Assembly: GCA_016617855.1 (NCBI GenBank)
Contig: JAECUM010003690.1
Coordinates: forward strand, 29,783 to 93,782
Direction: 5' to 3'
Origin: Megalonaias nervosa
Lineage: Eukaryota; Mollusca; Bivalvia; Unionida; Unionidae
DNA: 64,000 nt
The notes beneath the pieces are model-generated. The model made no database searches, was not told the origin of the DNA, and worked only from the letters and a program-made list of their open reading frames with translations. Shown here one piece after another: positions 14,101-23,680 of the stretch (the stretch's first letter is position 1; each line of letters starts with the position of its first letter). The translations under genes and the position numbers were made by a program.

Positions 14101-17100
14101 AAATGGCCTGAGTGCTTCTGTTTAACAAGTAAATATGGGTACTTCCTGTTAAACCAGCACACATGCCAAACTAGACTTGTGCCTTCCAGTTCTAAATTTT
14201 GTACAGGCTAGCCCAACGCACTAATTTCAATATGGATAACTGGACAATATAAAATAGTACAGATTTTCACGCTAGTGCCACAAATCGGCAAGGAGAAAAA
14301 GATTGTATTGTGAAATAAATATTGCAGAATTATGCCATATAACAAGTTTTATTGTTATATTATTGTTTATAAAGATTCATTGCATTGACAGGTGACAATA
14401 TGAAAGATGTTACAGTGACAGTTCCTACATGGTGCTTTGCTGGTACTGAAATGTGAAAAATTAGATGATGACAAGAAAGAGCACAATCTTAAATATTATC
14501 AAGAGTAGCAAGTACAATAAATCTTGGGAAAGAAAATGGATAGAACATGATCTAGATAAGGATGTGATATCATGTATTATTATGACTCTATGGTCTTAAA
14601 CTAAGTAACAGAAAAGAGTGAAAAACTAACAAGTTTTGTCAAATTCAACAAGTAAATTATTTACCCAGAATACAAAGTAAAATTTTTTAAAAGAACTTAA
14701 AGTAATGCGAATTAAATCTCAAATAGTCCTAAAAGTTTTATCACAAGTCCAAATGTATAAGTTCCAACTAAATTCCAATGGTATTCCAATTAAACTCCAT
14801 ACTGAATGTGTTGATGAGCCCACAGTCTCAAATATGCTAATGTGCCATTATCCTGTAGTGTGGTGGTGTGCTAAATCTTTTAATGTATCACAATAATATA
14901 ATCCAAAAATGTACTTGTCTGAAATCACTATAATTCCAAATTAATGTTCCAGTCCAAGAATATTATAGATGAGCACTTTGTATTTCCAGTGAATTATAAT
15001 TTGAATAAATAATTCCACCCAAATGAAATACTGAACACAACAATAGGACTGATTCAACCTCAGATGTTAAATGCAAGAACGAGTAATTTCTCAAGCAAAC
15101 AACATTATATAAGAAGCTAAGACACAAATGTAAGAGCCAAAATGAGAGTCAAAAGTTCATTTCTAGAATATTCTAAGTTATCAAAAAGGCAATATCTATT
15201 ACTAAAATTATAACAAAGAACATGGGAAACATTAGTTAGACAAGGTATTTCCATGGGAGATACAAATATACCAGACTCAGATTAAGACAAACATGGTTAC
15301 TTCCATTGATAATGACCCTAATATTTAACCCACACTCAAAGAGAAATATTAATTACGTGTTATTTGTTTGCAAAATAAAAGTTACTGCTCAGGTACACAA
15401 TGAACTTGATTTGGACAAAGTCAAGTCCAAAATACAATTATACATAACATATACTCATAGAGAAAAAACTAGCAAATACAAATTAAATATACATAATAGT
15501 ACACAAATTAATAAAATATGACCTACAAAAGAATGTGATATTGTATATACAAATTGATAAAAGATGACCTCAAATTACCCAAAACTGCATCATTAAAAAA
15601 AATGCATTCAAATTCTGTCAAGCAACTGATTGTTAAATGCACATCCTACCATGTAACTAATGGAGTAAGGCAGTTATTTCATAGATAATTTAAACTATAA
15701 GTTGGTTCAACATCATGTGGAGCTAGAATTGCCACCTAATGCTTTATTTCCCAAAATTTATAGTTTTGCTGATGAGATGTCATTGATAAGTACTTTAATC
15801 ACATGGTTTCAGAAATTATTACAGAAAGTGAACATGATGCATTTGAGAATCACATCAGAAACTGGTACGCATGGTTATCTCCTTTCAAATTAAACCTCCT
15901 GTACTTCTTAATGGTCAGGCTTTTGCATGTGTCAATAGTTCTATTTACTTGGGTCGTATTTTAAAATGCAATCAATCAGATGATGAAGATATAATGAGAC
16001 ATTACTAATTTCTGTGTACTCAAACAAACATGCTTTTATGCATCAATTTTGAACTTGTTCATTGAAAACAAAAATTCTTCAAATCTATATGCTGCATAAT
16101 GCATTGAACACCTCATTAGACAAAATTTAAAAGAATAATAATTATTGGTTATAACAAGAGTCTTCATTTTCTATTAAGCATTTTAAGATAGAACAGTGCC
16201 TCTACCATATTTGTAAATTATAATATACAGCAAAGATTGTTATAACTTTTCACATTATAACAAAGGAATGTTACATCCATATCGTTTTGTACTTGTCCAT
16301 TTTAAGCATTTTAAAAAATAGACCTGTTTCATCCGTATTATACACATTTCTTGGATCACATGTACATATTCAATAGTTCTGGTAAAAGTTTCCTTCTCCA
16401 GTCAGCCACACTAGTTCCATGAACTATGACACTCTCACCATTCACTGCTCTGCTTACAATTTTGTCTTTGTTTAAGTGTCAATCCAATATTTATCTGCAT
16501 TGAAATTTTTCGACTCCATGTTTTTAAGCATTATATCAGCTTTTTTTTGAAGGATCAGCCTATTCACTCGAATATTTTCATGTCTTATTGCTTTAAACCA
16601 AGTCAAAAGACCCTCTTCTAATCTGGGATTAGCACATTTTCAAATATGTTTCCATAAACAAACAGCTGCATATGATTTTTTTCATGATTACACCAAATAG
16701 TTCCAACTATTGAAAATGGCAACTCAAACAAATGAAACATATCTTTTTCATAACACCCTTCTTCTGTTCCTTGCATTATTTGCAGCTTGTGTCTAAAAAG
16801 ACATTTTCTTTTTCTTACTGGTGAAATTTCAGTCATGTTCACAACAGTCAGAATTCAAAATGAATACCTGTGAGACTCACTTTAAACCATTTAGTCAATA
16901 TTCTGGTACAAAATGATAGCTATTTTTAAACTATTTGGCCAAAAAAAAGTACGAGACAAAAACATTTCTTTAATTGTACTGAACCAGCATTTCACCTTTC
17001 TTAGGCCTTACAGACTATGAATGATGTCTGAATATCATGCTTGTTTTACATGGCACCTTTGTTGTTGTGCCTTTATTTAAATGACCACCACTGTTTAACT

Positions 17101-20100
17101 AACTTCTGCGCATCAGGTTAATAAATATGGTACTCAATAGTTTGAGTTTTGATTTTTCCTAAATCATTTATCCAGTAGATCAAATTAAAAGTTGCTCATT
17201 TCTGCTACCACAGGGGCAGATACGGCAAAGGTTTAATTAATATAAACTATCATCAGAAGCAAACAGGAGCAACTGTTACCACCCCAAGATTTTATTGCAT
17301 ATTCCAAATCCCACCCCCACCCCCCAATTCCAAGACTTACCAACCCCCGACAGGTCATGTATGACTGCATTATAAAGTTATCTCAGAAAATATTTCAAAA
17401 TGTCATTATAACTGAATTTTTGGTTCACCATGCCTAATTTGTGTTTGCACCATCCTATCAGCACTCCATGTACCATTACAACTTTAGCAACCATAGCACA
17501 ATCTAGACGACAATTTTACTGACCATTTTGGATTTTATGTCACCAGGCAGAGTTATCAGTAGAGCATGTCCCCACATCCTGAACAAACATTAGCAAGACA
17601 TTTACCCTCAGTTTCTAAGGCCTTTTGTCCTGCAGTTGCTCCTTCTACCGCAGCAAGACCCCTTTATATAAAAGTTTAGCAAACCCACTTTGGGGTCGTC
17701 CACATATGACGTCATGCAATTTTTGCCATTTTTTGCCCCCCCTCCCCTGTCGTCACACTTCATCACAAAACCCCAGACCCCACTCTATGTGATGTCACAT
17801 ATCTCTTACCCCCTCCCCTGTTTTTCTCAATTTTTTGTAATACTGAAAAGCAAATGTAATGTAAATCAGTTAACTATACAGACAAAACGACAATCTTTTA
17901 TGTAAAATAGTGTTTAATTAATCAGGCTTCTACAAGGACTGCTTGGCTAGTTAAAAGTTTATAACATTATTTTTAAAAATTTAATTAATTTTAAACAATA
18001 AAACAAAATGAAATGTAAATTAAACACATCAATCACTTCAATTCTTACTAACATTAAAGTTTCAACAAATCCACAAAAACTCTAAGGGTTTAAAATCTGA
18101 AGTATCTGTATATGAATTACTTCTCTTCATAGTTATCATTATCCCAAGGCAAAGTAAGATGCTCCTCTATTTAACGAACAAGAAATCCATTTGTTTTTAG
18201 ATTAACTTCGTTTATTGATAGGGATATTCCCTCCAAATCAAGCTCCTTCTCATCAATCCAATCCACACTTTCTCCATTCTCTGCATTTGCTAGTATGACC
18301 ATCATTTCGCATTGCCTTCTAGCAGCAACTCTCATTGGTCTGATGCGCTTCGAAGGAACTGCTATTTGTTTGTGATGGACTAAGTGACTGCGCAGCATGA
18401 CCAGAGAGCTGAAGTACACGTGGCATATCTTGCAATATCTTGCATATCTTCCTCTCATTCAGTACAGATTGAAGTGAAGGGCAATAAAGATCACAGGGAA
18501 TTGTCCAAATGTGTTTGCTGACAGAGGTAGAATATCTTCCATTTTGAGACTCTGAGTTGCAAATAAGGAAATTTGTGCAAGGCTCCATCTGTTGCTCGTT
18601 CTGGAACTTTAAGTCCTTCACATGGGGTAAAGGAGGAGGAAGAAATCTGTCTTTTATCATGCTGAAGTATGAGCTTTATGCTTTCAAACAGTACATGTTG
18701 TCATCACACTGCACAATCTGAAGCAAGTATTGGCTTGAGCGGACATAGGTGTTACACCAGTTTTATCTCTACAAAATATATCCTGTTCCATGAGCTCTGA
18801 ATTTAATGGATCCTTATACTCAGCAATGGCTGGGTAATTGTCTATAGTCAACTGTGACCATATTTCAGCCAAATTTTTTCTGGCAAATTCAAAGTTTTTC
18901 TTCTCAGCTCAATGCCAATTGTCTTACCTCATTCGTCTAAATGGCTGCCATAGTTATCATAAGATAATATTAATCCACTCAATTTCCTGCTCAGTGGTGC
19001 CATCTTTCTCTCACTCTGTTTGAAGCACTTCGTCCCAGAGCATTTGTTGCAACGAAGAAAGAGTCAAGATCATGTTTCAAGAAATGGTGGATGGCAACCT
19101 TAATGACTTTTTGATACCATGGGTTTTCATCCGGCCCACCATTAACAGTAAAAACGAGAATCGGCTTGACCAATTTATCAATACCAGTCCTGGTTATGGT
19201 ATCGAATTCTGTCAGACACAGCAACTTTTCAAAGTCAAATCCATGGCTGAATGCTGTTGATGTGGAGTGTTTTCCAGATCAGATGGCTATAAACGTTGGG
19301 CCAGAAAAGCCAACAGCATCTCTGTTTCCAAGACCGTTGCGATGGATCTCGATGCCAGCATACACCAAGGGTATAAGCTTGTGCGAGCAGCAACTACCCA
19401 GTTATGGTCAGGAAGGCTTACTTTATACTCAGTGTGCATTAGCAGTGGACTCTGCTTATTGGCAGCGACCAGACCAATTGGGACACGACATTTATCATCC
19501 TGGCTGATAAAACAAACCTCATCCAGTTCAAGCATGGAAGAGAGTTCTTCCAAATGTCTTACTGCAGCTGTGCAAAACTGGCAATCAATATGTTTAGTGT
19601 GATAATCATTTTGCGCTCTAATTAACTTTACTGGGACTGTGGTTACAAGATGCTTACTTTCTGATGATGAACTACACTTAGGAAGTAGACAAAGATTTAG
19701 TCCACTTTGACTTATACTGAAGCCATCTTTTTTAAATGCTCTGTTAATTGATCTAAGGTTTTGATACTTCTGTAGACTTCAAACTGTCATTTTTCATGAG
19801 AAGCTGAACCATGCATTGTGATATCCATTATAGTTTGCAAAAGCAATGGTTGTTCCTCTTCAATTTTTGGTTGACCACATCTGGCCCTAATATTCAGTTT
19901 TGTGCGCAGTTCAGGATTATCTTCCAATAAAGCATTCAGTTTTGATTTTTTTTTTTAATTCCATGCTTTCTGGGATCTTCTTTGATCATCAATCTTCCTC
20001 ACTGGTTTCTTTTCCAACTCAAGTTTTTCTTTTTTGTTTATCTTTTAACTCTTAAGTTCTGCTCATTTGAAAGCAGTCCTTGTTTCTGCCAATTATATAA

Positions 20101-23100
20101 ACCAACTAGGTCAGAATTTATGACATCAATTTCGGACTTCAAATGTAATTGGACAGTAGCATTTCTCGCAGTATCCAAATGGCTTGTAGAAGGCAATGTT
20201 TCAGTAGTAATGATATTCAAGACATCAGTCGGTTGTTCACTGGACTCTAAATTATCCTGAGTAGAAACTTATTTTGAAACTGATGGTGCTCGTTTTGTCC
20301 AAAAGTTAAGAAGCAAACCTTTATTCATAATGGAGATTGCCTTGAGCTTTTGCAACATATGGTTAACTTTTTCAGCCAAATCTGTGTCATTCTTGATACT
20401 ATTCCACTTTATAATAAGTTCATCTTGGCACATCATTTTGGTTTTTGTAGGATATGCTAGCACATAAGCGTTAAATAAAGACTGATATAATTTATTTTTA
20501 TCCATTGCTATGGGCTGCCAAAAAGTCATGAAAATTAAAACTAATATAACACTGGACACCTTACGTTGAATGGTTTCAACAACGTAAATGTTACTAGTAC
20601 TGCACGCTGGCTCAGTCCTCAAAGTTCTTCTCTCACCTCATCCTGTCTTTTTTAGACTGCTTTTCTTAATGTCATCGAGCTTCAAAGACTCTTTGTACTA
20701 GTAGCACTTCAGTGGTGTCAACAAAACGTTTTCAATAAAAAGAAAGAAGAAAAAGCTAACATTTGATATGTTTATTCCCTTTAATGTGTGGCATCCCAGC
20801 GCAACACATGGCCCAACCTTGGCGCTACTCAACTAATTACATTTGTTGTTTTTTTGCATTAAAAATATTAAAAGATTAAACATTCACTGTGGACAGAATA
20901 CCATCTTTCAACTTGTATCTTTGATCTCGTCGGACTGTTGTCAGGATGGTGAAAACTTGTTAACCTATTATTTTACTTTTCTAAAATCTAAGTTTAATCA
21001 CCAGTAGGCCTGCAGTTGATTTAGTCTACATTTTGTTTTTAAAGTGTGTATTATATTATATTTTTTTAAAAATTACGTAATTTAAAACAACAACAGTTTA
21101 TACCAGTTAAAGGTTTAAACAATTACCCAATATTTCATCTGTGATAACAATATTAATATAAGTCATCCATGGGAGAGTTGTTATCTATTGCGGATAAAAA
21201 TGGAGTGAGGATGCTGGTCAGAAAATCTTTTACGTTCTGACATTATTTTTGAAAGAAGCATTCCACACCCATATTTATTGTGACGTCACATTTCTTCAAA
21301 CCCCACCCTTCGTCACACTTGATCACAAAATTCCCCCCCCACTGAGTGACGCTATATGTGAACCAAACCTGGTCATTCCTTACCCAAGTTGTTTTGTACC
21401 CGAGTTGTTTCGTACCCAAATTAGTCGTTTCATACCCAAAACAATGGTCATTTTGTACCCAAGGTGCTGGTTGTTTCGTACCCTATGCTATAGTCATTTC
21501 ATACCTAAAGTACAAATGTAACCACCAATATCATAAAAAAGATATTTCATATGTATTTCAAACTGTTTAAAGCTGTTCAATGTTTCATTACAGGTATTAC
21601 CATGTGAGAGTGAGTATCTTTGGTTCGCCAAGATGAAGCATTGTAATATAATAGCATATACAATTTTCATTTCATCAGAATAAACTATTTCTATGTTGCT
21701 TTTATTTTCCTTTGTGATAGATAGATATTAGATAGAGGCATACAAAATTACAAAGGTAATTACATGAACGATCAATGCTAAAATGAATCTACATGTTAGT
21801 GAAGTAACGGCTATATATAAATGGATAATAATAATAATAATAGGAACATAATTAAGGGCTCATATTATATGAATTCTACATGACCTTGTATACTTTAACA
21901 GGAAGCATAATTGAAATGTTAAGTTATCAAACGTTAAAATCCACAGATATCTAGTATGTTGAAGCTTTCAAGCTTAGTTCAGTATCACACATGTTTGATT
22001 ATTTATTTGTTTTTGTTTTACTTTGAAATAATTACACGAGGTCTCTGTTTTTCAGCAGTCTTTTGATTCGGAGAAATCTTAATAAATTCCATGTCAAGAA
22101 TTATTTGACATTAATACTATATTTACTTCACTTGTTTACTGGGGATTTACTTTATCTTCGAAAATTTAAATTTGTTTTACTCAAGCACTACTAATTTAGT
22201 ATAATGATCAGAAGGCAAACTTAGAGTTATATACAATGAACTAAAATTTATCATTAAGCCAAAAAGATTGTTGAAAGTGTCCAAAACTTTGCACAAGTAT
22301 GCTAATGTGGCCGGCAGTCTACCAGAAAATGGCGTGGTGGTATGTATAGTATACCACATTCAACACCTTTAAAAGCTGGCAACAAAAATTGAAATTAACA
22401 GTATTGTCCTTGGAGAAGAGAAACTCAATCAAGCAACACTATTTTATCTGCAGAATTTCTAGTTGCTTTGAGAGGAGAAACATTTGTAATTTTTTCAGTC
22501 ATGTTAGTCATTACTAAATAATACCAAGAAATATGACAATGCTTGTTAATTTGAACGATAGAAAAATGAATGGACTTGTTCAGTTATTTAAAGCTGGCCA
22601 ATGTTTTATTTTTATTTTTACTGGCAATGTGAATTTTTGTTAATTCTTTTTAGTACATAGATGATATTATACAGTGAAAACAATACAATTACTGTAATTA
22701 TTTGCGTTTGGTCAATTTTTTGCCCGGATATGCTTTGCTCATGCAATTTTTAAGGTAGGAAAAAGATCAGGCCTAGAGAGGGAGCGGCAAATATGACAAT
22801 ACTGTACATTTGACCTTGTAAATTAATGGGTACGAAACGACCAGTACCTCGGGTACGAAACGACTAGCACCTTGGGTACGAAACGACTAACACCTTGGGC
22901 ACGACACGACCAGTTTCCACTGGGTACGAAACGACTTGGGTACGGAATGACCATGAACCTATGTGAACGACCCCTTTACAAGATTTGCTAAACTTAGCTT
23001 AAGACCTATTTTTTAACAATATGGCGTAAATATTTCATTTCTTTAACTTTAACATATAACATATATAAACATCACTAGTAATCTACATGCTCTTTCCAAT

Positions 23101-23273
23101 GCAGAGTATGCGGCCTTTAAAGTAACAATTTCAAGAACACCTGATACCCGAGATTTTAACCCACCAGCTAAACCATAGTATTGTGATGTTGTGCACGCTA
23201 ATCTTTGATGAAAATATGGAGAATATTCAACAGCATAACCGTGTTTTCCTATCGTACGAAATGACAGGGTCAT
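2089..23273 (-). CDS. PEX7: PEX7, peroxisomal PTS2 receptor (5' six exons, 3' end outside window)
   Basis: Cytosolic WD40 receptor that binds N-terminal PTS2 signals and delivers cargo to the peroxisome import machinery. Exons in transcript order: 23273-23165, 12720-12548, 11471-11436, 9632-9555, 4688-4580, 2198-2089. They join in phase into 205 residues, against about 320 for the family. Family hallmarks seen: [11 protein letters not shown] (residues 11-21), [14 protein letters not shown] (24-37), [11 protein letters not shown] (58-68), VDWSQTR (110-116), [14 protein letters not shown] in exon 5 and [15 protein letters not shown] in exon 6. WD-type ends occur at 88-89 (FD in place of WD), 133-134 and 176-177. 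The start is supported by an in-frame TAA five codons upstream. All introns are GT-AG. Remaining WD repeats must lie left of position 1; none is visible in 1-2088. It lies head to head with the NPAT-like gene. The identification is firm; expression is unknown. Confidence 0.93.
2913..2957 (+). repeat. (ATGT)n microsatellite
   Basis: About eleven uninterrupted ATGT units, preceded by a short (CA)n tract near 2873-2886 and imperfect GTAT units. Confidence 0.95.
3298..3421 (+). repeat. Imperfect direct repeat, about 70-bp spacing
   Basis: AGAAGTATCACTGCTTGCAT-like sequence followed by TTATTTA and ACTxTACACA appears at about 3305 and again at about 3372. Two copies only. Confidence 0.65.
4163..4344. 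mobile_element. MITE, GGGCTGTTCC family
   Basis: 182 bp with about 40-bp imperfect terminal inverted repeats: GGGCTGTTCCATTTAAACAT at the left and GGATTATTCCAGTAAAACAT in inverted orientation at the right. Both arms end inward with CAGGGAAGGC. Related ends are seen at 35171 and 41621. Confidence 0.75.
4580..4688 (-). CDS. PEX7: PEX7 exon 5
   Basis: Residues 133-168 plus one base. Acceptor TTTCAG|TGGGAC and donor TCAG|GTAAGA. Begins with the WD of the previous repeat and carries SLCTFVGHE and [14 protein letters not shown], nearly identical to vertebrate PEX7. Confidence 0.93.
5074..5335 (+). mobile_element. tRNA-derived SINE, family A
   Basis: The head resembles a tRNA with a pol III A box (TGGCCAAGTGG, 5085-5095) and B box (GGTTTGAGTC, 5147-5156). 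The tRNA-unrelated body (GTATGTGAGAAAGCTTGCCA, later GGTTCTTCCTCCAC) ends in CAACAATAGCAACAGCAGCA. A second copy is at about 24548-24785. The head does not fold as an intact tRNA gene by eye. Non-autonomous; it would rely on a partner LINE. Confidence 0.82.
6573..6706. mobile_element. Foldback MITE with TA target duplication
   Basis: 134 bp flanked by TA (6571-6572, 6707-6708). Outer arms CTTCTAGTGTGTCATGCAGT and inverted CTTTCGGTGTGTCACGCAGT pair. Inner arms around GGTGGTTCTTGTTTGTT and AACAAAAACCATC also pair, so almost the whole element can form a hairpin. TA duplication fits Tc1/mariner-type MITEs. Confidence 0.75.
7479..9125. mobile_element. 1.65-kb non-autonomous DNA element, CAGTAAAACCTGTTATGA ends
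   Basis: Left end CAGTAAAACCTGTTATGAGA, right end in inverted orientation CAGTAAAAACTGTTATGAGC, each flanked by TA (7477-7478, 9126-9127). Subterminal sequence repeats short units such as GGTGGTCGCTCATAACAG and GCGGTCG. No transposase motif was found inside, including in the frames at 8490-8747. Likely mobilised by a Tc1/mariner-type transposase. Confidence 0.75.
9555..9632 (-). CDS. PEX7: PEX7 exon 4
   Basis: Residues 107-132, phase 0 at both ends, acceptor TTGCAG|GTGAAT and donor ATG|GTATAA. Reads [13 protein letters not shown] then [11 protein letters not shown], the body of a WD repeat whose terminal WD is supplied by the first two codons of exon 5. Confidence 0.93.
10540..10720 (+). repeat. 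Degenerate tandem repeat, unit about 30 bp
   Basis: Five or six copies around the core GATCTCAATATGGCCCATC with changes (for example GATTTCATTATGGTCCATC, GATCTCAATATCACCTATCC). Spacing is about 27-33 bp. Confidence 0.75.
10778..10823 (+). repeat. 23-bp perfect direct duplication
   Basis: AGGCTAACTGTCTACAGGAG followed by ATC occurs twice in immediate succession. Confidence 0.85.
11436..11471 (-). CDS. PEX7: PEX7 microexon 3 (36 nt)
   Basis: Twelve codons reading [12 protein letters not shown], with acceptor ATTTCAG|GGTCCC and donor GAA|GTATGA. Without it, exons 2 and 4 would still join in frame, but the family segment equivalent to human GPLQVYKEHAQE would be missing. Phase 0 on both sides. 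Found by looking for the missing segment, so the match is targeted, but it agrees at 8 of 12 residues and has both splice sites. Confidence 0.9.
12548..12720 (-). CDS. PEX7: PEX7 exon 2
   Basis: Residues 37-94, with acceptor TTTCAG|GTAGTGG and donor AAG|GTACGC. Contains the strongly conserved [11 protein letters not shown] block followed by GDGSLLLFD, the first recognisable WD-repeat end, where Phe replaces the usual Trp. It is separated from exon 1 by a 10.4-kb intron full of mobile elements. Confidence 0.93.
15702..16110 (+). pseudogene. Decayed non-LTR retrotransposon reverse transcriptase fragment
   Basis: Frame 1 reads [11 protein letters not shown] (from about 15760), resembling the catalytic YADDxxLIS box with the second Asp changed to Glu. 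A shifted frame then reads [10 protein letters not shown] and [10 protein letters not shown] (about 15935-16005), the pattern that follows the palm in many LINE enzymes (FKYLGHI...SDDxDI). Stops and at least one frame change break it. The family cannot be fixed from this piece. It is not a functional gene. Confidence 0.6.
16290..16842 (-). pseudogene. Tigger/pogo-type transposase fragment
   Basis: The first frame (16842-16618) reads [19 protein letters not shown] then [18 protein letters not shown], a psq/CENP-B-type helix-turn-helix. Other frames continue with [20 protein letters not shown] and FNADKYWID (a Tc5/CENP-B second helix-turn-helix), then [15 protein letters not shown]. Near 16330 there is [13 protein letters not shown], the first catalytic Asp block of DDE_1 transposases. 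Several frame changes and stops; the rest of the catalytic domain is missing. Element ends were not found. Confidence 0.78.
18171..20622 (-). pseudogene. Broken DDE-like transposase with C-terminal C2H2 motif
   Basis: Frames read in minus-strand order: 20622-20269 (ends [11 protein letters not shown]), 20220-20038, 19553-19287 ([34 protein letters not shown]), 19224-18991 ([35 protein letters not shown]), 18872-18684 ([18 protein letters not shown]) and 18458-18171 ([21 protein letters not shown], a C2H2-like finger). The order and wording match a protein family I remember from invertebrate genomes, in which the GGPDEN block and an NxVER block look like the second Asp and the Glu of a DDE/integrase fold. 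That catalytic reading is inference. Multiple frameshifts and stops make it inactive. Superfamily name not assigned. Confidence 0.65.
21364..22959. mobile_element. Nested 1.6-kb element with GTTTCGTACCC-repeat ends
   Basis: Inserted into the right end of the larger transposon. It is flanked by the direct repeat TATGTGAAC (21355-21363 and 22960-22968), which looks like a 9-bp target duplication. Ends are inverted: TGGTCATTCCTTACCCAAGT at the left and TGGTCATTCCGTACCCAAGT at the right (inverted). Both then carry several copies of a roughly 12-14-bp unit like GTCGTTTCGTACCC. The outermost six bases do not pair. No transposase-like frame inside. Confidence 0.78.
23165..23273 (-). CDS. PEX7: PEX7 exon 1
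   Basis: Encodes residues 1-36 plus the first base of Gly37. The ATG is at 23271-23273. The donor reads G|GTGGGT. The text [16 protein letters not shown] matches the N terminus of animal PEX7. The open frame runs on into the intron, but family similarity ends at the donor. Confidence 0.92.
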
Positions 23274-23631
23274 GTCTTTCGTTTAAGACATTGCTGCGTC
23301 TGAATTTTACATCACTAATCTGCAGGCCTAGTTCACATAATGTCAACAAGTTCAACCTTTGACCCGTTGCCATTATGGGCACTTAGCAATTACGACAACA
23401 TGATAATCCTGTTTAAAATATGTTAGCAAAACTTCATAAATAGTTGTTTATTGTTGGAATAAATTAATATTATTGAAATATTTTTATAATTTATAATTCA
23501 GCATGTTGTCTAATATTTACGACATCTACCGTAAACCTATAATGCCCGCCATAATATTGAAAGAGTTGTACGAAAGTTTTGTTAAGGAACTACTGGTGTT
23601 TATAATGGCATCTTAAATTAATTAATGCAAA
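23274..23631. promoter_or_regulatory. Probable bidirectional PEX7/NPAT promoter
   Basis: Only 358 bp separates the PEX7 start codon (minus) from the NPAT-like start codon (plus), so both 5' UTRs and core promoters must fit here unless there are undetected upstream noncoding exons. No convincing TATA box was seen. A GCCCGCCAT stretch near 23544-23552 (reverse complement ATGGCGGGC) resembles YY1- or E2F-type GC cores. That is weak, single-motif evidence in an otherwise AT-rich sequence. Confidence 0.6.
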
Positions 23632-23680
23632 ATGGAAATTCAGTATTTTCTTCCGTCAGAGGTAGCCAGACTAGTTTTAG
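23632..23680 (+). CDS. NPAT: NPAT exon 1
   Basis: MEIQYFLPSEVARLVL plus the first base of Gly17; donor TTAG|GTTTGT. The N-terminal half of the LisH motif. A three-codon upstream frame (ATG GCA TCT TAA, 23605-23616) precedes it. Confidence 0.85.

Larger units (their letters stand above)
17692..22974. mobile_element. Large DNA transposon, GGGGTCGTCCACATATGACG ends, with nested insertion
   Basis: Left end GGGGTCGTCCACATATGACG at 17692. The right end in inverted orientation is GGGGTCGTTCACATA ending at 22974, interrupted by a 1.6-kb second element. Subterminal GTCGTCACACTTCATCACAA-like blocks also match in inverted orientation (17749 and about 21311-21330). Similarity may extend outward: AAGTTTAGCAAA at 17672 pairs with its complement at 22984-22995, so the true ends could lie there. 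It encodes the broken protein at 18171-20622 on the minus strand. Confidence 0.75.
12721..23164. other. PEX7 intron 1 (10.4 kb), transposon-rich
   Basis: About 12.7-15.6 kb shows nothing recognisable apart from a small AT-rich palindrome near 13690-13730. From 15.7 kb onward there are a LINE fragment, a Tigger/pogo fragment, and a large transposon containing a nested element (separate entries). Confidence 0.6.

Noticed and set aside
23049..23164. Continuation of PEX7 exon 1 reading frame to a stop at 23049
   Set aside because: Similarity to PEX7 ends exactly at a GTGGGT donor, and exon 2 joins in phase.
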